A DNA stretch of 64,000 bases from an uncultured Opitutaceae bacterium (GTDB lineage: Bacteria; Verrucomicrobiota; Verrucomicrobiia; Opitutales; Opitutaceae), in NCBI GenBank assembly GCA_937902925.1, contig CALFNN010000036.1, positions 1 through 64,000 of the forward strand, written 5' to 3'. The position numbers and the translations under genes are program-made. The notes below the pieces were generated by a model, which saw nothing but the letters and a program-made list of their open reading frames with translations, searched no databases and was not told where the DNA came from. This document shows positions 10,376 through 20,650 of this stretch, in pieces (positions within the stretch are counted from its first letter, which is position 1; every line of letters starts with the position of its first letter).

Positions 10376-11371
10376 TCACCCGCCGGGCTTGCGCGTGAGG
10401 AGCGCCGAACTCAACCCCGGCAGCCGCTCGGAAAACTCGTCGCCCTCCGACGCCTGGCGGAGCGCACGCTGGACCATGCCCATCTTCGCATCGAGATTGT
10501 CGATCATCGAAACAAACACCGCCTCGGGTGTGGCGGCGTAGACGGCCGCGCCCCATTCCGGTTCGCCCTGATGACTCAGGATGATGTGCTCGAGTCGTTC
10601 AAGCAGGTCGGGCGCGAGCTTCGCCTTCATGCCTGCCTTCCGAGCGAGCTGGTAACCGAGCACGACGTGCCCTTGCAGGATGCCGCGGCGACTGCGCTTG
10701 GTGGCGAGCGTGCCCTCGTATTCGATGGTCTTGCCGGTGTCGTGCAACAGGATGCCGGCCATCGCAAGGTCGCCGTGAACTTCCGGGTAGAGCGGCAGCA
10801 ACGCCCGGCACGCCCGCGCCATGTGCACGGTGTGCTCCAACAGACCGTGCCGGTAGGCGTGGTGCATCGAGACGGCGGCAGGCGACCACTTGAACGCATC
10901 GCCAACTTCGTCGAAGACCGCCCGGACCGTGGCGCGCAGCTCCGCGTGTGCGATCCCCTCGATGAACCCACTGCACTCGGTCCACAGCGCCTCGGCGTTC
11001 TCCGGCGCGGTCTCGACGAGATTTTCCAACAGGCCCGGGGCGCCAAGCTCGCTCTCGGCGAGTGGCGTGGCGCGGTTGAGCCGCGGGGAAAGACGCCCTT
11101 GATAGAAATCGATTTTCCCCTCGATGCGCACCACCGCGCCCTCGCCGGCGGCCTTGAACGTTTCGAAGACCGGGCTGTCGCCGAAAACCGTGCAACCGAA
11201 GGAGCCCGTCCGGTCGCCGAGTTCGACACTGAAAAATGGATTGCCGTTCGAGGCGGTTTTCGCCGCGAGCTTCTTGATCACGAGCAGACTGGCGAACGGC
11301 CGGCCGTTCGCGGAGGTCTCGTGCGTTTTCAAGTCACGGACAGAGGAAAGCGGGAGGGAGTCGTCAGCCAT
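10376..11371 (-). CDS. YhaM-like OB-fold/HD-domain 3'-5' exoribonuclease
   Basis: A 331-residue cytoplasmic protein with an N-terminal OB-fold nucleic-acid-binding domain (about residues 10-105) and a C-terminal HD phosphohydrolase domain (HGLLEH at 175-180, HDTGK at 210-214, followed by the SHQGEPEWG segment). This order and length match YhaM/CbfI-type 3'-5' exoribonucleases, which trim single-stranded RNA or DNA using Mn. It is the last gene of a three-gene minus-strand operon: its start overlaps the end of the isochorismatase-like gene by 8 bases. Assignment to nuclease rather than another HD activity follows from family architecture. Confidence 0.8.
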   Translation of the reverse strand: MADDSLPLSSVRDLKTHETSANGRPFASLLVIKKLAAKTASNGNPFFSVELGDRTGSFGCTVFGDSPVFETFKAAGEGAVVRIEGKIDFYQGRLSPRLNRATPLAESELGAPGLLENLVETAPENAEALWTECSGFIEGIAHAELRATVRAVFDEVGDAFKWSPAAVSMHHAYRHGLLEHTVHMARACRALLPLYPEVHGDLAMAGILLHDTGKTIEYEGTLATKRSRRGILQGHVVLGYQLARKAGMKAKLAPDLLERLEHIILSHQGEPEWGAAVYAATPEAVFVSMIDNLDAKMGMVQRALRQASEGDEFSERLPGLSSALLTRKPGG

Positions 11372-11975
11372 GGGATTTCACGAGCTCGGTGTAGGGCTTG
11401 AAGAAGGGGTGCTTCACGTCGTGCAACAGCGCATAGAACACGGTCTCGCTCGGCAGCACGTGCGCCCCCGCGCGAATCAGGGCCTCGAGGCAGAGCCGCG
11501 CGTCGTCCGGCCGGCGGGCTCCGACGCAGTCGCCGAGAATCGTCACATGCCGGCCGGCGGCGAGGGCGTCGAGCGACGTCTGGTAGACGCACACGGACGT
11601 CTCGATGCCGCAGAGCAGCAAGTGCGCGACGTGACGTCCATCGAACAGGGCGTCGCGGATGCCATCGTCGCCGAGGGCGGAAAACGTGTTTTTACCGAAC
11701 ACGCCGGCTCCTGGCGCGAGCGCGAGCAATTCGGGCGTGGTGCCGCCGAGTTTTTGCGGCACCTGTTCCGTGAACCCAACCGGCAGCCCGAGCCCGGTGG
11801 CGGCGGCGATCGCAAATCCGCAGCGCCGCTGCACGCGGGGACCGTCGGCGACCGCGCGGAGGAAGACCGGTTGCATGTCGATGCAGAGCAGCAGCGTGCC
11901 GTCGGCACCGCCGCCGGCCGGCGCCGCCGGTTCGGTCGCTGGCGGGCGGGAACGTTTGCCCGGGGAAGCTTTCAT
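11364..11975 (-). CDS. Isochorismatase-family cysteine hydrolase
   Basis: A 203-residue protein with the isochorismatase/nicotinamidase fold. The catalytic triad can be picked out: Asp33 in CIDMQ, a Lys in the VFGKNTFSAL segment, and the nucleophilic Cys in GIETSVCV. The first 25 residues are a Pro/Ala-rich tail outside the domain. Family members hydrolyse isochorismate, nicotinamide or related amides, and the sequence does not decide between them. The segment normally carrying the nicotinamidase metal ligands is not evident, which argues against nicotinamidase. It overlaps the upstream phosphatase by 4 bases (ATGA) and the downstream YhaM-like gene by 8, so the three are translationally coupled. 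Confidence 0.85.
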   Translation of the reverse strand: MKASPGKRSRPPATEPAAPAGGGADGTLLLCIDMQPVFLRAVADGPRVQRRCGFAIAAATGLGLPVGFTEQVPQKLGGTTPELLALAPGAGVFGKNTFSALGDDGIRDALFDGRHVAHLLLCGIETSVCVYQTSLDALAAGRHVTILGDCVGARRPDDARLCLEALIRAGAHVLPSETVFYALLHDVKHPFFKPYTELVKSHG

Positions 11976-12631
11976 GGCCAGTAACGTTGCCGCGCTTTCA
12001 CCTGGATGAAATGTTTTTCGGGCAGCACAAAGGCGGTCAGGCTGCCGCCCAGCACGCAGCCGGTGTCGATGCCCACGGACCACTTGAGTTTGTAGATCTC
12101 GGGCCGCGGCGTGTGGCCGTAGACGACGAACGGCGGGCCGCTCCACAGATCCGCCCAGGCGGGTGCGTCGGGCAAGTCCGCGCGTTTCGCCGGCCGGCCA
12201 TCGCGGTCGACCACTTGGATGCGGGTGACGACCTCGGCCGGCTGCTTTTGCCAGGGCCCGGCGGGCAGAAAGCCGCCGTGGACGAACACGACGTTGAGTT
12301 CCGGCTCCTCGAACGTGAGCGGCATGGCCTCCATGAAGGCCCAGTCCTCGGGCTGCAGTCTGGCGAAGGTCTCGCGATCATGTTCCTTGAGGTATTTCTC
12401 GTCGTGACTGCGGCGGTATTTCAGGAGGCGCAACTCGTGGTTGCCGAGGAGCGCGGTCGCGCGGTAGGCGCGGGCGAGGTCGATGACCTTGCAGCTGTCG
12501 GGGCCACGGTTGACAAGGTCCCCGAGCAGCACGAGCCGGTCGTCGCGCGTCAGTTCCAGCTGGGTCAGCAGCTCGGCGAACTCGAGGTGGCAGCCGTGGA
12601 TGTCACCGATGGCGATCAGTCGTCCGTTCAT
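11972..12631 (-). CDS. PPP-family metallophosphatase (ApaH/PrpA-like)
   Basis: A 219-residue calcineurin-like phosphoesterase with the full PPP motif set: GDIHG at residues 9-13, GDLVNRGPDS, GNHE, an FVHGG segment and a late GHTPRPE histidine. Relatives are bacterial serine/threonine phosphatases or diadenosine-tetraphosphate hydrolases, and the specificity is open. The ATG at MNGRLIAIGD was preferred over one three codons upstream because the domain starts immediately after it. It is the first gene of the overlapping operon with the isochorismatase-like hydrolase and the YhaM-like nuclease, and it is divergent from the gene at 12684. Confidence 0.88.
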   Translation of the reverse strand: MNGRLIAIGDIHGCHLEFAELLTQLELTRDDRLVLLGDLVNRGPDSCKVIDLARAYRATALLGNHELRLLKYRRSHDEKYLKEHDRETFARLQPEDWAFMEAMPLTFEEPELNVVFVHGGFLPAGPWQKQPAEVVTRIQVVDRDGRPAKRADLPDAPAWADLWSGPPFVVYGHTPRPEIYKLKWSVGIDTGCVLGGSLTAFVLPEKHFIQVKARQRYWP

Positions 12632-12683
12632 GCGGCGCAAAAGTGCTAGCGTCCGCGGTGGGCGGGAGTAAACAAGAAAGCCT

Positions 12684-13232
12684 ATGGAAATGAATCTCCA
12701 GCCGCTCGCGACGACCTGCTTCGTGTCGGGCCAGCCATTCGTCGAGGGCGCGCGCGTCGCCAGCTACCTCGTGCGGGCGACCACCCTCGAGGTGGTGCGC
12801 TACGACGTGCTCGAGGAGCAGGCGGGGAGTTTTGCGCCGGAGGGCTTCGTGGCGTGCCGGTGGGTGCAGGCCTACAAGCCGCGGCGGGCGGGAGAGAATG
12901 CGGACCGGGCACTCAAGCTGAATGCGGAGAATCTTTTTCTCACCCTGGCGGACCCGACGAACGAGTTGAATGTGGAGAGCACGCGGCTGGTGCAGTTTCT
13001 CGCGCTGATGCTCGAACGGAAGAAACTCCTGCGCCCGAAAGGCCGGAACGCCGACGGCACGAAGAACGTTTACGAGCACGCCAGGACGAAGCAGCGCTTC
13101 GAGGTGCCGGTGGGCGAATTGACGCCGGAATTCTTCGTGGCGGTGCAGGAGCAGCTCAGCGTGCTCGTGGGCGCGCCGAAAGGGAAAGTCGCGGGGGCGG
13201 CGCCCGAGCCGCAGGCCAGTCCGACGGCTTAG
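12684..13232 (+). CDS. Conserved hypothetical protein, 182 aa
   Basis: I do not recognise this protein. It is a soluble 182-residue product beginning MEMNLQPLATTCFVSG, with no signal peptide or membrane segment. The body mixes strands and helices, and the last ~20 residues are Ala/Pro-rich and probably disordered. A Cys near residue 13 (ATTCFVSG) and one near 58 (FVACRWV) hint at a small metal-binding or redox site, but they are not in a paired motif. Codon use is like its neighbours and the reading frame is clean, so it is a real gene. It is divergent from the phosphatase and convergent with hisF. Confidence 0.7.
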   Translation: MEMNLQPLATTCFVSGQPFVEGARVASYLVRATTLEVVRYDVLEEQAGSFAPEGFVACRWVQAYKPRRAGENADRALKLNAENLFLTLADPTNELNVESTRLVQFLALMLERKKLLRPKGRNADGTKNVYEHARTKQRFEVPVGELTPEFFVAVQEQLSVLVGAPKGKVAGAAPEPQASPTA

Positions 13233-13262
13233 CCGCGCCGGGCGGGGCACGGAAATTTTCGT

Positions 13263-14024
13263 TTACTGGCGCACCGGCACCCCGCGCCCGGCGAGATAGG
13301 TTTTCACCTGCGGAATCGTGAGCGTGCCGAAATGGAAGAGGCTGGCCGCGAGGACCGCGCTCGCATGCCCCTGGTCGAGCACGTCGGCGAAATGAGCGAG
13401 CGTGCCGGCGCCGCCGCTGGCGATCACCGGCACCTCGACGGCGTCGCTGACCGCGCGAGTCAGCGCGCAGTCATAGCCGGCCTGCGTGCCGTCGGCGTCC
13501 ATGCTGGTGAGCAGGATTTCCCCGGCGCCGAGTGTGACCGCGGTGCGGGCCCAGCCGACGGCGTCGAGTTCGGTCGGATTGCGGCCGCCGTGGGTATAGA
13601 CGCGCCACGACTGGCCGCCGGGTTCGCGCTTGGCGTCGATCGCCAGCACGATGCACTGCGCGCCGAAGCGGTCGGAGGCCGCGCGGATGAGATTGGGGTC
13701 TTTGATCGCAGCCGTGTTGAGCGAGACCTTGTCGGCGCCGCTTTTCAACATCCTCTCGATGTCGGCGACCGTCCGGAGGCCGCCGCCCACGGTGAGCGGC
13801 ATGAAGCATTGTTCCGCGGTCGCAGCCACGACGTCGTGCATGATGCGGCGGTTGTCGCTCGAGGCCGTGATGTCGAGGAAGACAAGTTCGTCAGCTCCCT
13901 GTGCGTCGTAGGCCCTGGCGCTTTCGACCGGGTCGCCGGCGTCGCGGAGTTGCTGGAATTTCACGCCCTTGACCACGCGGCCGGCGTTGACGTCGAGGCA
14001 GGGAATGATGCGGCGGCTGAGCAT
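13263..14024 (-). CDS. hisF: Imidazole glycerol phosphate synthase cyclase subunit HisF
   Basis: HisF is the TIM-barrel cyclase of histidine synthesis. With the glutaminase HisH it converts PRFAR to imidazole glycerol phosphate and AICAR. The 253 residues match the family. The catalytic Asp11 is in [10 protein letters not shown], the second catalytic Asp is in VLAIDAK, and phosphate-binding loops GGGLRT and ASGGAG are present. No other his gene lies in the window, so histidine genes are scattered here. It is preceded by the large uncharacterised gene on the same strand, 55 bases away. Confidence 0.96.
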   Translation of the reverse strand: MLSRRIIPCLDVNAGRVVKGVKFQQLRDAGDPVESARAYDAQGADELVFLDITASSDNRRIMHDVVAATAEQCFMPLTVGGGLRTVADIERMLKSGADKVSLNTAAIKDPNLIRAASDRFGAQCIVLAIDAKREPGGQSWRVYTHGGRNPTELDAVGWARTAVTLGAGEILLTSMDADGTQAGYDCALTRAVSDAVEVPVIASGGAGTLAHFADVLDQGHASAVLAASLFHFGTLTIPQVKTYLAGRGVPVRQ

Positions 14025-14079
14025 GGACAGGGCGTTGCTTGCCGGCGCCGACGAGCGGCGTCAAGCGCCGCCGACAAAA

Positions 14080-15840
14080 TCAATTCGCCGTATGTCCGAC
14101 GTCGGGCTCGAAGTTCACCGCAAGCCGGTAGACGTGACCCGGACGCATGATGAGCGGATGGTCGCGCACGAGGTATTGGAGATAGTGCACCTTGCCGTAA
14201 TTCGTGCGGTAGGTCGGATCCGCGCTGACCACCTCGGTCTCCTGCCAGACGCCTTGGAAATCATCCTTCGCGACGCTGCACCGGTGGCCTTGCGGGCCGA
14301 GGGCGAGCGCGCCGCTGACGTGGTATTTCGAATGCGGCGCCGCGATGACGAGCGCATAGCGGAATTTATCGAGCGTCACCTGCTGTTTCACCGTGTAGGC
14401 GAACTCGCAGCCGATTTTGTTGCCGGCGAAGGTCCATTGCACCTTCACGCTGCCGATGTTTTTCACGATCTCTTCCTTGACCGTGATGAGTTCCGGCTGC
14501 TCGTAGCGGAAATAGAAACTGTTGCGCAGGCCCAGGCCGGTCACGCAGTTCTTGCCGTAAAAGGAGGGCAACGTCACGTGCTCGCCGAAGGTGAGTTCGG
14601 GGAGCATGACCGGCACGTAAACGTTGTTGGGCCAGTCGAAGATGCCGGGGCAGTGCGGGAACGCGAGCGGATCGCTCGACAGCCGGCTGCCGGCGCTGAT
14701 CAACGGCACCTGCAGGTGCAGGCCGGTCTCGGCGTCGCGATAGAGGAAAAGGCCCTGCTCCTTGCGGTTCGACTTGTCGAAGATGACGAAGCGGCCCGAG
14801 GTGCGCATGGGCTCTGTCTTCGGGTTGCCGCCCGGGATCTGCACGGCTTTCGCGAGGCGCGACCACTGGCAGAGGTAACGCGCGGCGTCGAAGTTGGCCA
14901 TCCGGGTGGTATGCGCCGCGTAGGCGGTGCGCTCGTTATCGCGCAAATCCAGGAAGCCGTGCTCCTGGTCGAGGTAGGTCTCGTAGAAAAACAAAAACAA
15001 CCGGCGCAGCAGGTCGAAGTATTTGACCTTTTGGTCGTCGGGAATCCAGCCGTCGCGGAGGCCCTGCAGGATGAGGCTGATGCAGTGCATCTGGCCGTAG
15101 GCGCCTGCCGCCCGGCCGAACGCCCAACCGAGCCCGTCCGCGCGGACGAGATCGGGCATCATCTTGATGTATTTCTCCGCGTAGGTGCGCAGGGTCGGGA
15201 GCTTGCGGTCGCGCACGCCGCTGTTGGCGTGGAGCTGCAGCGCGGAGCGGATGAACACAAAGCTCATCACGCCGTAGAGATTGAAATTCCCGCCGAAGCC
15301 GTGGGTCGCGTCGTCGAAGAAACCGGCCGAGCTGGTCTGGTTGATGCGATCGCACATCCGCTCGATCAGGCGAGAGGTCTCGTCTTTCTTGGACAGGCCG
15401 AAGCTGAAGCGGGCGACTGCCTTCGCGATGTTGAACGACTGCCAGTGGTTGTCGTAGTCGCTGCGATGCAGGAGCGACTTGTCGATGCGCTGCTGGGTTT
15501 CCTCGACGAGGCGTTCCCAGACGGGATTGCGCTCCTTGGAGGGGCCGAAGCAGAGGAGGCCGAGCGCGGCGTAGGCGAGGCCGTTTTCCGCGGGCGGTTC
15601 GGTGAACATCTGCGCCGTCACGCAGCGTGCGGCGAGGTCGATGAGGTCGCGGCCCTTGAGGGTGGTCTCGCCAGTGGCGCGGTAAAATTCTCCGAGCGCG
15701 AACGCCGCATGCCCCGGCTCGTCCGGGCGCGACTGTTCGTCATTTGCAGGGAGGACGGTGCCGTCAGGTTGGATCGAGTCGAGATTGTGGGCCAGCATTG
15801 AGCGGGCCATGTCGAGACATTGCTCGGAGAAGCTGTGCAT
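14080..15840 (-). CDS. Uncharacterised 586-aa protein, probable alpha/alpha-barrel N-terminus plus beta-rich C-terminus
   Basis: I cannot assign a family. There is no signal peptide. Residues about 1-330 are helical with repeated aromatic and Gly-rich turns (for example PGHAAFALGEFYRATGE, DNHWQSFNIAKA), the look of an alpha/alpha toroid as in polysaccharide-lyase or heparinase-like proteins. From about residue 350 onward the sequence is strand-rich (GRFVIFDKSN, VQWTFAGNKIG), consistent with a beta-sandwich of the kind that follows such toroids. That would suggest carbohydrate metabolism in the cytoplasm, but this is inference from pattern only. It sits between rho2 and hisF on the same strand. 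A 98-base gap to rho2 leaves room for its own promoter. Confidence 0.75.
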   Translation of the reverse strand: MHSFSEQCLDMARSMLAHNLDSIQPDGTVLPANDEQSRPDEPGHAAFALGEFYRATGETTLKGRDLIDLAARCVTAQMFTEPPAENGLAYAALGLLCFGPSKERNPVWERLVEETQQRIDKSLLHRSDYDNHWQSFNIAKAVARFSFGLSKKDETSRLIERMCDRINQTSSAGFFDDATHGFGGNFNLYGVMSFVFIRSALQLHANSGVRDRKLPTLRTYAEKYIKMMPDLVRADGLGWAFGRAAGAYGQMHCISLILQGLRDGWIPDDQKVKYFDLLRRLFLFFYETYLDQEHGFLDLRDNERTAYAAHTTRMANFDAARYLCQWSRLAKAVQIPGGNPKTEPMRTSGRFVIFDKSNRKEQGLFLYRDAETGLHLQVPLISAGSRLSSDPLAFPHCPGIFDWPNNVYVPVMLPELTFGEHVTLPSFYGKNCVTGLGLRNSFYFRYEQPELITVKEEIVKNIGSVKVQWTFAGNKIGCEFAYTVKQQVTLDKFRYALVIAAPHSKYHVSGALALGPQGHRCSVAKDDFQGVWQETEVVSADPTYRTNYGKVHYLQYLVRDHPLIMRPGHVYRLAVNFEPDVGHTAN

Positions 15841-15938
15841 TCGATGGGTTAGGCGTGGTGGCGGAAGTCGGCCGATCGCGGCGGCGAAAGGAATCGTTGA
15901 ATCTCAGGAGTTTTGGGAACGGGGCAAGAGGGAAGTTC

Positions 15939-17177
15939 TCACCGCGCAATCAGTTTGAGGAACTCGGCGTTGGTCTTGGTCTTCGAAAGGCGGGCGATCA
16001 TCGTCTCGGTGGCCTCCTCGATCTTCTGCTGCACGAGGGCGCGGCGGAAGAAATGGATGCCCTCGAGCGTCTTGGCGTCGATGAGCAACTCCTCCTTGCG
16101 CGTCCCCGAGGAGGCGATGTTGATCGCCGGCCAGAGACGCATCTCGGCGCATTTGCGGTCGAGCACGAGCTCCATGTTGCCGGTGCCCTTGAATTCCTGG
16201 AAGATCACGTCGTCCATCCGGCTGCCGGTCTCGACCAGCACGGAGGCGATGATCGTCAGCGAGCCCGCTTCCTCGGTCTTGCGCGCGCTGGCGAAGATCT
16301 GGCGGGGTTTCTCGAGGGCGCGCACGTCGAGGCCGCCGGAACCGGTGCGGCCCGAGTTGCGCGCGGTGTTGTGCGCGCGGGACAGCCGGGTGATCGAATC
16401 GACGAAGAGGACGACGTCGCGGCCGACCTCGACGAGGCGCTTGGCGCGCTCGATGCACAGGTCGGCGATGCGGATGTGATTTTCGATCTGCTCGTCGTTC
16501 GACGAGGCCCAGATCTCGGCGGCGGGCACGCTGCGGCGGAAGTCGGTGACTTCCTCGGGGCGTTCGTCGACGAGGAGAATCATCACGTGGCATTCCGGGT
16601 TGTTCTGCAGGACGCCGAGCGCCATGTCGCGGAGAAGGGTGGTCTTGCCGGTGCGGGGTGGGGCGACGATGAGGCCGCGGGTGCCCTTGCCGATTGGGCA
16701 GAACAGATCGACCGCGCGCGTCGTGAGCCGTCCGTCGGCCAGCTCCATCTTGAGAAACTGATTCGGCGAGATCGTCGTCAGGGCGGTGAATTCGAATTTG
16801 CCCCGCCGGCCCTCGAGCGGAACGCCGTCGACCGTCTCGATGAAACGCATCTTGGGATTCGGAAAACGCCCGTCCGGCGGAAACGCGGTGCCGCCGATCA
16901 TCGAGCCAGTGCGCAGCTTGAAACGCCGGATGAGCTCTTTCGGCACGAACGGGTCGCTGGGGCGCCGCTTGCCACCGCGGCTCAGGTCGAGCAACTGGCC
17001 GTTGCCGCCGCGCTGCAGGTCGACGTCGAGGACGCCCTCGACGCGGATGGTTTCGACCGGCGCGGGGGCGGCGGGCGCGGTCGCGCCGTTTTCCGGCGTG
17101 GTGGGTGCCGGGGCCGGAGCGGCGGGCGCAGCGGTGGCGGGAGCGTCCGCAGAGGCGGACAGGGTTTTCTTTTCCAT
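15939..17177 (-). CDS. rho: Second transcription termination factor Rho, compact form
   Basis: A complete second Rho of 412 residues. Residues 1-45 are an Ala/Pro-rich linker. RNA-binding and ATPase domains follow, with Walker A APPRTGKT at 172-179, VDERPEEVTDFRR, DSITRLSRAHN, the ETGSRMDDVIFQEFKGTGN region and the SGTRKEELL end motif. It lacks the Lys/Arg/Gly-rich N-terminal extension of the rho at 2731-4581, and the two differ throughout, for instance WASSNDE against STFDETP after Walker B. All key ATPase motifs look intact, so it is probably functional. The ATG at MEKKTL was chosen because upstream residues look like translated leader. It is divergent from acs across a 101-base gap. Confidence 0.93.
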   Translation of the reverse strand: MEKKTLSASADAPATAAPAAPAPAPTTPENGATAPAAPAPVETIRVEGVLDVDLQRGGNGQLLDLSRGGKRRPSDPFVPKELIRRFKLRTGSMIGGTAFPPDGRFPNPKMRFIETVDGVPLEGRRGKFEFTALTTISPNQFLKMELADGRLTTRAVDLFCPIGKGTRGLIVAPPRTGKTTLLRDMALGVLQNNPECHVMILLVDERPEEVTDFRRSVPAAEIWASSNDEQIENHIRIADLCIERAKRLVEVGRDVVLFVDSITRLSRAHNTARNSGRTGSGGLDVRALEKPRQIFASARKTEEAGSLTIIASVLVETGSRMDDVIFQEFKGTGNMELVLDRKCAEMRLWPAINIASSGTRKEELLIDAKTLEGIHFFRRALVQQKIEEATETMIARLSKTKTNAEFLKLIAR

Positions 17178-17278
17178 ACAGAAGTTGAGACGAATCACGC
17201 CCTGCGCTTGACGCTTGAAACTCACGGCGGGATAAGTGTCGCGAGTTTCGCGTTCTTAACCCTAAAATCCGACACACT

Positions 17279-19228
<1,950 letters not shown>

Positions 19229-19280
19229 TCGGGCCGGTTATCCTCCACGACCGCGGGTCGAAATCCAACTCTGCCCCTCG

Positions 19281-19784
19281 ATGAGAATTCATTCCGGCTG
19301 GGCGACGTTCATCGCCGGCGCACTGCTGCTTTCCGGCTGCGCGGGCGAGCGGATCGAGATGGCGACGTCGACGCCGTCGCAGGTTTCCGCGAGTGCCGCG
19401 GCCGGTCGCGCCAAGGAGCTCCGCATCGGCGCGCGGCGCGCCTACTGGGTCTGGAAGGACGTCGACGGCGTCTGGCATGTGCGGACGACGGCAGGTCGCA
19501 ATGGCCGCGGCTTCAAGGGCGCGATCCGGCCGCTCCCGGGGGCGACCCTCGCGGACATCAAGCCGGTCGGGCTCGGCCCCAACGCCGAACTCGAGACGAT
19601 CGGGCGGATGTTGACGTTCAAATTCCGGACGAAGGGCGGGATGGACGGTTTCGATTTCCGGGTGAACGGCGAGGCCTGCCTCGAGTGCGATCTGCGCATC
19701 GACGACGACGGCGACCCTGCGCATATTTACATTGGGGAAAAGCAGCAGCGGCCGGAAAGCGAACATTTCATGCTCTGTCCGTGA
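19281..19784 (+). CDS. Small lipoprotein, function unknown
   Basis: A 167-residue predicted lipoprotein. The signal peptide MRIHSGWATFIAGALLLSGC ends in an LSGC lipobox with the lipidated Cys at position 20. The mature part is beta-rich with a YWVWKDVDGVWHVR segment and a conserved-looking C-terminal LECDLRIDDDGD followed by a terminal Cys-Pro. I do not recognise the domain. The ATG was chosen because it gives a clean lipoprotein signal. It follows acs by 52 bases and precedes a 194-base gap carrying an inverted repeat. Confidence 0.75.
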   Translation: MRIHSGWATFIAGALLLSGCAGERIEMATSTPSQVSASAAAGRAKELRIGARRAYWVWKDVDGVWHVRTTAGRNGRGFKGAIRPLPGATLADIKPVGLGPNAELETIGRMLTFKFRTKGGMDGFDFRVNGEACLECDLRIDDDGDPAHIYIGEKQQRPESEHFMLCP

Positions 19785-19813
19785 CCGCGCCGCTGGCGCG
19801 AAAGGTCCAAAAT

Positions 19814-19900
19814 CCAGGCTCCAGGAAAAATCCCAATTAGGAGCGCCGATTTGGTGTTTCGTTTTTGAGATTTCCCCGGAGGTTGGATGTTGGAGCCTGG
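19814..19900. repeat. Inverted repeat in an AT-richer intergenic stretch
   Basis: The gap at 19785-19978 holds a lower-GC stretch bounded by perfect 10-base inverted arms, CCAGGCTCCA at 19814-19823 and TGGAGCCTGG at 19891-19900. The 67 bases between contain T-rich runs unlike coding DNA here. It resembles the dispersed non-coding repeats seen between genes in GC-rich verrucomicrobial genomes, a comparison made from memory. It could also be a long hairpin or terminator after the lipoprotein gene. Confidence 0.5.
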
Positions 19901-19978
19901 TGCTTCGCGACCGCCGGCGCGCCCTTTTCCATTTGCGACGGCGACGGCACTGGCGCTTCATGGGTGCGACCTACCCCG

Positions 19979-20647
19979 ATGTCGCGCGCCTGCCAAGACC
20001 GTCGCCCGCTTGGATTCACCCTCATCGAACTCCTGACGGTGATGGCGATCATCGCGATTCTCGTGAGCATCGGCATCGGCGCGGTGCGCGGCGCCAACCA
20101 GCGCGCGGCCATCGCGCGCGCCAAGGCGGACCTCGCCGGCGTCGCGACCGCCCTTGAGGAATTCAAACGCCACTATGGCGACTACCCGCAGCTCGGCGAG
20201 TTTGCCCATGCCGCGGTCGTGCCGGCCACCGCCAACACGGGACCCGGCCTCGCCACCGCCGAGGCGCGCCTCTTCAACTGTCTCACTGGCGCGTTCGGGC
20301 CCTCGCGCTTCACGACGGACGACCGGCTCAACGGCCCGGACTTTCTCGACGTCGGGAAATTCTCCCTCGACGCGCCGCCCGCCGCCACGTTTCTGGTGCC
20401 GGCCACCAACGCCCCGCGGCCCACCTTCAAGCCCGAGCAAAATGTCAGCCTGCTCGATCCCTGGGGCCACCGCTATCTCTACTACTACAAGAACGCGCGC
20501 TCACCCAACACGTGGCAGGCCGCCGGCTATGTGCTCTACTCCGCCGGCCCCGATGGTGCTCACACCGCACCGCCGGCCACGGGCATTCTTTCCGCGACGC
20601 AGCTCGCCGCCGTCAACAATGCCGACAACCTCTACGCCAACCCCTGA
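19979..20647 (+). CDS. GspG-like major pseudopilin
   Basis: A 222-residue pseudopilin. A short 12-residue leader ends RRPLG, followed by the processed N-terminus FTLIELLTVMAIIAIL with the essential Glu5 (residue 17). The mature part has a long amphipathic helix and a GspG-type C-terminal segment LLDPWGHRYLYYYKNA, the region that binds calcium in type II secretion major pseudopilins. The protein is longer than the usual 140 residues because of inserts in the middle. It heads a run of seven same-strand genes with gaps of 1 to 7 bases or overlaps. No prepilin peptidase or secretin gene is in the window. Confidence 0.85.
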   Translation: MSRACQDRRPLGFTLIELLTVMAIIAILVSIGIGAVRGANQRAAIARAKADLAGVATALEEFKRHYGDYPQLGEFAHAAVVPATANTGPGLATAEARLFNCLTGAFGPSRFTTDDRLNGPDFLDVGKFSLDAPPAATFLVPATNAPRPTFKPEQNVSLLDPWGHRYLYYYKNARSPNTWQAAGYVLYSAGPDGAHTAPPATGILSATQLAAVNNADNLYANP

Positions 20648-20650
20648 CGC

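Noticed and set aside
14055-14071. A terminator hairpin after the 586-aa gene (GCGGCG/CGCCGC)
   Set aside because: It is only six pairs with no U-tract, and such stems are common by chance at this GC content.
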